Source: Clostridia bacterium (lineage in GTDB: Bacteria > Bacillota > Clostridia > Christensenellales > Borkfalkiaceae). From it: a stretch of DNA of 18,214 nucleotides. The stretch covers positions 1 to 18,214 of the forward strand of contig JAFVSF010000028.1 of the NCBI GenBank assembly GCA_017503885.1. Reading direction: 5' to 3'. Under the pieces are notes generated by a model. It did no database searches and had not been told where the DNA came from. It saw only the letters and a program-made list of their open reading frames with translations. Positions 14,847 to 18,214 of this stretch are shown here, piece after piece (position 1 is the stretch's first letter; each line of letters starts with the position of its first letter). The translations under genes were made by a program, and so were the position numbers.

Positions 14847-14877
14847 TTGTCAAAAAGTAAGAAAAAGGAGAAAAGTT

Positions 14878-15270
14878 ATGAAAATATCGTCAAAAACACA
14901 TTACGGTGTGCAAGTTCTTTCTTTTCTCGCCGTTTCTAAAGAGCCTGTTTCGGCTAAAGAATTAGAAAAATGCACTGGGGTTTCTAGTAAATACCTTGAA
15001 AAAGTGCTTAAAATTCTTTCGGATATAAACGTCGTTTCGGCAACTCGTGGAGCAAACGGTGGCTACTCTCTTTCTCGAAACGCAGAAGAAATTCGTATGG
15101 GCGAGGTTGTAAGAGCACTCGAAGAAGACAATATGGAGATAATTGATTGTGTTGCCAAATCGGGTTGTTGTTGCCCTTCTTCTAAACTATGGAAGAAACT
15201 TTTTGACGGAATTAACCAAATATTAGACGGAGTTACCCTAAAAGATATCTCCGAAGGCAAGGAACTATAA
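14878..15270 (+). CDS. iscR: Rrf2-family iron-sulfur cluster regulator, IscR-like
   Basis: A 130-residue DNA-binding protein. The N-terminal winged helix-turn-helix (about 1-80: KISSKTHYGVQVLSFLA, SAKELEKCTGVSSKYLEKVL, RGANGGYSLS) is typical of Rrf2 regulators. IscR proteins bind a [2Fe-2S] cluster through three cysteines spaced C-x5-C-x5-C. Here C91 and C97 keep the first spacing, but the third expected position (103) is Lys, and C98 and C99 lie beside C97 instead. Cluster binding is therefore likely but unusual. It leads an operon with iscS and iscU and should regulate it in response to Fe-S status. AAGGAG precedes the ATG, and the stop overlaps the iscS start by one base. Confidence 0.92.
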   Translation: MKISSKTHYGVQVLSFLAVSKEPVSAKELEKCTGVSSKYLEKVLKILSDINVVSATRGANGGYSLSRNAEEIRMGEVVRALEEDNMEIIDCVAKSGCCCPSSKLWKKLFDGINQILDGVTLKDISEGKEL

Positions 15271-16457
15271 TGAAGAGAATTTATTTAGACCACGCTGCAA
15301 CTACAAAACTTGACGAGCGTGTTTTTGAAAAGATGTCGCCATACTTTTTAGAAGTATACGGCAACGCAAACAGTCAACACGGCTTTGGTCGAGATGCTCA
15401 AAAGGCAGTTGACGAGGCTCGTGATACCATTGCAAAACTTATCGGTGCTAAACCTAACGAAATATACTTTACTTCAGGTGGAACGGAGAGCGATAACTGG
15501 GCTATTCGTGGCACGGTGAAGGCTCTTAAAAACAAGGGCAATCACGTTATTATGAGCTCTATTGAGCATGCGGCAATGCTCACTACTGCAAAGGAACTCG
15601 AAAAAGAAGGCGTAGAAGTTAGCCTTATTGGTGTTGATAGTGAGGGTTTTATTGACCTTAACGAACTTAAAAATGCTATTCGCCCAACAACAGTGCTTAT
15701 TTCTTGTATGTATGCAAACAACGAAATCGGCACAATCGAGCCTATTGCAGAAATAGTTAAAATCGCAAAAGAGCATGGAATACTCGTTCATACCGACGCT
15801 GTTCAAGCGATGGGTGCTATTGATATTAACGTAGCGGATCTTGGCGTAGATATGCTTTCTTTCTCTGCTCACAAGTTTAACGGACCAAAAGGCGTTGGGG
15901 CACTTTACATTAAAAACGGAATACCTATGGCAAGGCTCATTTCTGGTGGTCACCAAGAGAGAACACGCCGTGGTGGAACGACAAACGTTCCAGGCGTAGT
16001 TGGTTTTGCCGAGGCGCTTAAACTTACCAAAGAAACTATGAAAGAAGATACGGCTTACGTTGCATCTCTTCGTGATAGGTTTATAAGCCGTGTTGAAGAG
16101 GAAATTCCTTTTTCAAAACTTAACGGTGCAAGAGATACTAGCAAAAGACTTCCATCAAACGCAGATTTTTCGTTTGAATTTATCGAGGGCGAGTCGATAC
16201 TTTTTAGTTTAGATATCGACGGAATTGCCGTTTCTTCGGGCTCTGCTTGTTCATCTGGCTCGCTCGAGCCGTCACACGTTTTGCTTGCTATTGGTCTTTC
16301 AGAAGAAAAAGCACACGGAACAATTAGATTTTCTTTCGGCAAAGAAAACACAATCGAAGAGGTTGACTATGTTGTAGACACCTTAAAATCGACAATCCAA
16401 AGACTTAGAGAAATGTCACCACTTTTTAATCTTAAAGGAGAAATAAAAAATGTATAA
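15270..16457 (+). CDS. iscS: Cysteine desulfurase
   Basis: A PLP enzyme (395 residues) that takes sulfur from cysteine and passes it, as a persulfide, to the scaffold protein. Motifs are YLDHAATT near the start, TSGGTESDNWAI (68-79), H100 over the cofactor, HTDAVQAMG, the PLP lysine K202 in SAHKFNGPKG, and the persulfide cysteine C327 in SSGSACSSGS. The short spacing of the active-site loop fits the NifS/IscS class. It begins within the iscR stop (TAATG), so translation is coupled. It makes sulfide for the Fe-S scaffold IscU and possibly for tRNA thiolation. Confidence 0.96.
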   Translation: MKRIYLDHAATTKLDERVFEKMSPYFLEVYGNANSQHGFGRDAQKAVDEARDTIAKLIGAKPNEIYFTSGGTESDNWAIRGTVKALKNKGNHVIMSSIEHAAMLTTAKELEKEGVEVSLIGVDSEGFIDLNELKNAIRPTTVLISCMYANNEIGTIEPIAEIVKIAKEHGILVHTDAVQAMGAIDINVADLGVDMLSFSAHKFNGPKGVGALYIKNGIPMARLISGGHQERTRRGGTTNVPGVVGFAEALKLTKETMKEDTAYVASLRDRFISRVEEEIPFSKLNGARDTSKRLPSNADFSFEFIEGESILFSLDIDGIAVSSGSACSSGSLEPSHVLLAIGLSEEKAHGTIRFSFGKENTIEEVDYVVDTLKSTIQRLREMSPLFNLKGEIKNV

Positions 16458-16851
16458 CGAAAAGGTAATGGAAGCTTTTAGAAATCCTAAAAACGTAGGC
16501 GAAATCGAAAATTGTGACGGTCTTGGCAAGGTTGGAAACGCATCTTGTGGAGATATTATGCAAATCACCTTAAAGATTGAAAACGACGTTATAGTAGATG
16601 CGAAATTCAAAACTTTTGGCTGTGCCGCAGCGATTGCTACGTCTTCTACTGCAACCGATATGATTATTGGTATGACTATTGAAGAGGCTTTAAAAATTAC
16701 TAACAAAAAGGTAGTTGAAGAGTTAGAAGGTTTGCCACCACAAAAAATTCACTGCTCAGTTCTTGCAGAAGAGGCTATAAAGGCAGCGATAGAAGATTAC
16801 CAAAATAAGAAAGATGGTAAGGAGAGTTCAAAAGAAATCCCAATGGTTTAA
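16450..16851 (+). CDS. iscU: Iron-sulfur cluster scaffold, IscU/NifU-N type
   Basis: A scaffold of 133 residues on which [2Fe-2S] clusters are built before transfer to target proteins. The three ligand cysteines are C33 (NASCGD), C58 (TFGCAAAIATSS) and C102 (KIHCSV), with the cluster-release aspartate D35 next to the first. The C-terminal tail KKDGKESSKEIPMV is poorly conserved and probably flexible. AAGGAG lies within the end of iscS and the two genes overlap by eight bases. In many Clostridia mnmA follows; here it does not within the window, and the structured repeats begin at the stop codon. Confidence 0.95.
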   Translation: MYNEKVMEAFRNPKNVGEIENCDGLGKVGNASCGDIMQITLKIENDVIVDAKFKTFGCAAAIATSSTATDMIIGMTIEEALKITNKKVVEELEGLPPQKIHCSVLAEEAIKAAIEDYQNKKDGKESSKEIPMV

Positions 16852-16974
16852 AGGCTTATACACGGCGTTATCCTGCGTTACTGCAAGATAATCTACGACT
16901 GGGATGACCAACAAGGTCTATCCCACCCGTAAATTACTTGCGAGCCTTGGCTAACTTGTGTCTAAACCTTTAAA
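16847..16974. repeat. Structured tandem element, copy 1
   Basis: 128 bases starting at the iscU stop. The ends pair: TTTAAAGG-c-TTA-t-ACAC with GTGT-c-TAA-a-CCTTTAAA. Inside are GCAAG-a-TAAT (16883-16892) with ATTACTTGC (16933-16941), and an apical hairpin GGGAT-GACC (16901-16909), loop AACAA, GGTC then one bulged T and ATCCC. A small hairpin, AGCC-TT-GGCT (16943-16952), follows. The strand cannot be fixed because the stems are symmetric. No ORF, terminator-type T run or tRNA signature is present. See the findings for comparison with copy 2. Confidence 0.75.
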
Positions 16975-16977
16975 AAC

Positions 16978-17104
16978 TTTAAAGGCTTATCTGCGTCGCA
17001 ATACAGCGTTTCTATTTTATTGTCAAGACTTCGGTGACCGGCAAGGTCTACCAAACCCTTGTCAACAAAATGAGCCTTGTCTTGCTCGCATCTAAACCTT
17101 TAAA
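16978..17104. repeat. Structured tandem element, copy 2
   Basis: 127 bases, separated from copy 1 by AAC. Shared ends are TTTAAAGGCTTAT and TCTAAACCTTTAAA. Middle arm: ATTTT-a-TTG-t-CAAG (17014-17027) with CTTG-t-CAA-c-AAAAT (17058-17071). Apical hairpin: GGT-GACC (17033-17039), loop GGCAA, GGTC, one bulged T, ACC. A GAGC/GCTC hairpin (17072-17087) follows. The primary sequence of the arms differs from copy 1 but the pairing is preserved. Confidence 0.75.
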
Positions 17105-17175
17105 AATTACTTTTTGATAGTTTATAAATTAAAAATGCAACGTTACGTTGCTCAAAATTAGCTTTCTTCGTGGGG

Positions 17176-17203
17176 GAGTTGACGCAAAGCGACTGCTCTT
17201 TTT
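17176..17203 (+). terminator. Candidate iscRSU terminator
   Basis: GAGTTGACGC-AAA-GCGACTGCTC forms an imperfect stem (cgc/gcg and gag/ctc ends with inner mismatches). A run of five T (17199-17203) follows directly. Confidence 0.45.
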
Positions 17204-17213
17204 AGATGCAAAT

Positions 17214-17225
17214 AATCAACCTATA
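17214..17225 (+). repeat. Degenerate copy of the dispersed motif (AATCAACCTATA)
   Basis: Matches ten of twelve bases of AATCGACTTATA. The flanks also agree with copy 2: AAT before and GGC after. It is enclosed by ATGCAA and TTGCAT, which can pair. Confidence 0.4.
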
Positions 17226-17255
17226 GGCTGGCTTTTACAAAAAATTGCATAAAAA

Positions 17256-17303
17256 TAGCGAGGAATTATCTTTCAGATAGTTTTGTTTTTGTTTTCCTCG
17301 CTA
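17256..17303 (-). terminator. Terminator-like hairpin, leftward
   Basis: TAGCGAGGAA (17256-17265) pairs perfectly with TTCCTCGCTA (17294-17303) around a 28-base loop. In the minus-strand direction the stem is followed by ATTTTT, so it could end leftward transcripts from the regulator gene. Confidence 0.5.
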
Positions 17304-17361
17304 AAAGTTTAAAAAAAGGAAGCTTACCGCTCTTCCCATAGGGAATTTAATTGAATAATTC

Positions 17362-17396
17362 AAGAAAACTCGGCTTTTGTTAAGTCGAGTTTTCTT
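17362..17396. terminator. Hairpin at the end of the XRE regulator gene
   Basis: AAGAAAACTCGGCTT (17362-17376) pairs with AAGTCGAGTTTTCTT (17382-17396), 15 bp with one G-U pair on the plus strand. It touches the stop codon of the leftward regulator gene. Confidence 0.6.
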
Positions 17397-17601
17397 AAGT
17401 ATTACCTAAAATATAGTTTGCGTCTAAATCAAGTTCTTTACAAATCTTTGCAAATGTGTCCAACTTGGGCAATTTTTTTGTTGTGGAATATTGTGTAACC
17501 ATTTCAGGGGAAACACCTATACGTTTTGCAATTTCGATAGTTGATAATCCACTATTTCTCAATTCTTCACTTAATCTCTTTTTTATAATTGACTCTTTCA
17601 T
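17395..17601 (-). CDS. XRE/Cro-CI-type transcriptional regulator
   Basis: A 68-residue single-domain protein. The helix-turn-helix lies at about 20-43: STIEIAKRIGVSPEMVTQYST, followed by KLPKLDTFAKICKELDLDANYILG, a standard Cro/CI-type pattern. It has no effector or dimerisation domain, so it most likely acts as a simple repressor. A TATAAT -10 element (17608-17613, minus) lies seven bases before the ATG with no ribosome binding site between, so the mRNA may be leaderless. Twin CTAACAGTTAG sites lie upstream, and the divergent zinc-ribbon gene shares this intergenic region, suggesting the regulator represses both genes. Confidence 0.9.
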   Translation of the reverse strand: MKESIIKKRLSEELRNSGLSTIEIAKRIGVSPEMVTQYSTTKKLPKLDTFAKICKELDLDANYILGNT

Positions 17602-17607
17602 AAAAGT

Positions 17608-17613
17608 ATTATA
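17608..17613 (-). promoter_or_regulatory. -10 element of the XRE gene
   Basis: A perfect TATAAT on the minus strand, with no recognisable -35 at 17 bases. Transcription would start at or within a base of the ATG. Confidence 0.5.
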
Positions 17614-17616
17614 TAA

Positions 17617-17627
17617 CTAACAGTTAG
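17617..17627. promoter_or_regulatory. Palindromic operator CTAACAGTTAG, site 1
   Basis: A perfect 11-base palindrome (CTAAC-A-GTTAG) in the promoter region of the XRE gene, immediately upstream of its -10. A second identical copy lies 29 bp away. Confidence 0.7.
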
Positions 17628-17634
17628 AAATTGC

Positions 17635-17664
17635 TTGACAACTAACTAACAGTTAGTATATAAT
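17635..17664 (+). promoter_or_regulatory. Promoter of the zinc-ribbon gene
   Basis: A perfect TTGACA (17635-17640), an 18-base spacer and a perfect TATAAT (17659-17664). The spacer contains operator site 2, so a bound repressor would block polymerase. Confidence 0.85.
17646..17656. promoter_or_regulatory. Palindromic operator CTAACAGTTAG, site 2
   Basis: Identical to site 1, lying between the -35 and -10 elements of the rightward promoter. Confidence 0.75.
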
Positions 17665-17686
17665 AAAATAAAAAAAGAGGTGGAAA

Positions 17687-18139
17687 ATGTTAGTTTCAGC
17701 AAAATGCACGAACTGTGGTTCAAATATAGAAGTGGATAAGGAAAAAGAGGCGGGAATCTGTCCTCATTGTGGCTCTGCATTTATCGTAGAGAAAGCAATA
17801 AACAATTTTATAACTAATAATGTTTACAATATCAACAACGCCACGTTGAAGATTGAAAAACCAATTGACAAAATGGTTAAAATAACTTTTCCTGTTTATG
17901 AAGGACAACTGTTTAATAATAAGTGTGTAGTGTATAACGATGATACAGGTGCTTTAATTTCTGAATGTAGGCAAGGTGAAACAGTAAGTTTTTCATTAGA
18001 AAAGCCAACAAATATCATGGTAAAAATGAAAGGTTGTTTTGGAAAACCTATAGAAAACATGAAACCAGGCGAAAGATATAGAGTTGGTTTTCGTGGTTTC
18101 GGTAAAATTTATTTAGCAAAAGTAGACACAATAGTTTAA
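17687..18139 (+). CDS. Zinc-ribbon protein of unknown function
   Basis: A 150-residue protein. An N-terminal zinc ribbon is formed by CTNC (C7, C10) and CPHC (C25, C28). A linker rich in Asn follows (about 37-50). The C-terminal part (about 55-150) has alternating hydrophobic and charged residues with Gly turns (FPVYEGQLFNNKCVVYNDD, ECRQGETVSFSLE, MKPGERYRVGFRGFGKIYLA), suggesting a beta-sandwich or barrel, but I do not recognise the family. No signal peptide or membrane segment is visible, so a cytoplasmic location is expected. AGAGGTGG precedes the ATG. The strong promoter overlaps twin operators, implying it is held off until the adjacent regulator is relieved. Confidence 0.78.
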   Translation: MLVSAKCTNCGSNIEVDKEKEAGICPHCGSAFIVEKAINNFITNNVYNINNATLKIEKPIDKMVKITFPVYEGQLFNNKCVVYNDDTGALISECRQGETVSFSLEKPTNIMVKMKGCFGKPIENMKPGERYRVGFRGFGKIYLAKVDTIV

Positions 18140-18214
18140 TAAATATTTTAAAAAGTAGTATTATTATACTGAATTTATTTATGATAAAATTATAGCGCAC
18201 TATACTTTCAAATG

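Noticed and set aside
14786..14850. CRISPR array
   Set aside because: The units are 12 nt, directly adjacent and A-rich, with no spacers and no cas genes.
15474..15956. 160-codon minus-strand open frame opposite iscS
   Set aside because: It is entirely antisense to iscS, whose motifs are intact, and its composition looks like a reverse reading of a coding sequence.
16847..17104. tRNA genes, T-box or group II intron fragments
   Set aside because: No T-loop, D-loop or anticodon arm, no T-box motif, and no intron-encoded protein. The units are closed by their own terminal stems.
16847..17104. Insertion sequence with terminal repeats TTTAAAGG/CCTTTAAA
   Set aside because: No transposase is present and I see no clear target duplication. 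A non-autonomous element remains possible and is discussed in the findings.

Overview
The window is AT-rich chromosomal DNA from a low-GC Gram-positive bacterium, most likely an uncultured member of Clostridia (Bacillota). The evidence is the combination of a PepV-type dipeptidase, LL-diaminopimelate aminotransferase (DapL) with DapF, an iscR-iscS-iscU operon, a CIRCE operator, sigma-A promoters with 17-bp spacers, and strong AGGAGG-type ribosome binding sites. I saw no rRNA, tRNA, CRISPR array, transposase or phage gene. Most of the window is housekeeping; the unusual material is mainly between the genes.

Left part (1-3920): a leftward unit, pepV, a YpsA-like SLOG gene and a partial papain-like hydrolase gene, is divergent from gltX (glutamyl-tRNA synthetase), which ends in a clear terminator. 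From 3841 to 4329 there is no conventional gene. This stretch holds a consensus promoter, a 24-codon leader ORF, two terminator hairpins, and an antiterminator pairing formed by leader codons. It precedes two genes for a heterodimeric ABC exporter of the BmrC/BmrD or LmrC/LmrD type (4330-7865). The layout matches ribosome-mediated attenuation.

Middle (7866-12957): a bidirectional terminator separates the exporter from a leftward dapF-dapL-malQ unit. Upstream lies hsp20 with its own terminator, a consensus promoter, a CIRCE element and an extra dyad. A rightward Cof-type HAD phosphatase gene follows; its promoter lies so close to the ATG that the mRNA may be leaderless.

Right part (12958-18214): a 16-bp bidirectional terminator, then a leftward phd-doc-suhB unit in which a toxin-antitoxin pair sits upstream of an inositol-monophosphatase gene. 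Between 14489 and 14877 lie the phd promoter and operator, an unassigned terminator, and a strong iscR promoter with a hairpin and five A-rich ~12-nt repeats in its 5' UTR. iscR-iscS-iscU follow with overlapping ends. The 543-nt gap after iscU (16852-17394) holds two tandem ~127-nt copies of an element that folds into the same branched structure with compensatory changes, then further hairpins. The window ends with a small XRE regulator gene divergent from a zinc-ribbon protein gene, with twin palindromic operators between them. I see nothing identifiable from 18140 to the end.

A 12-nt motif, AATCGACTTATA, occurs five times exactly and once with two mismatches. Every copy lies in the sense orientation of the resident or preceding gene.
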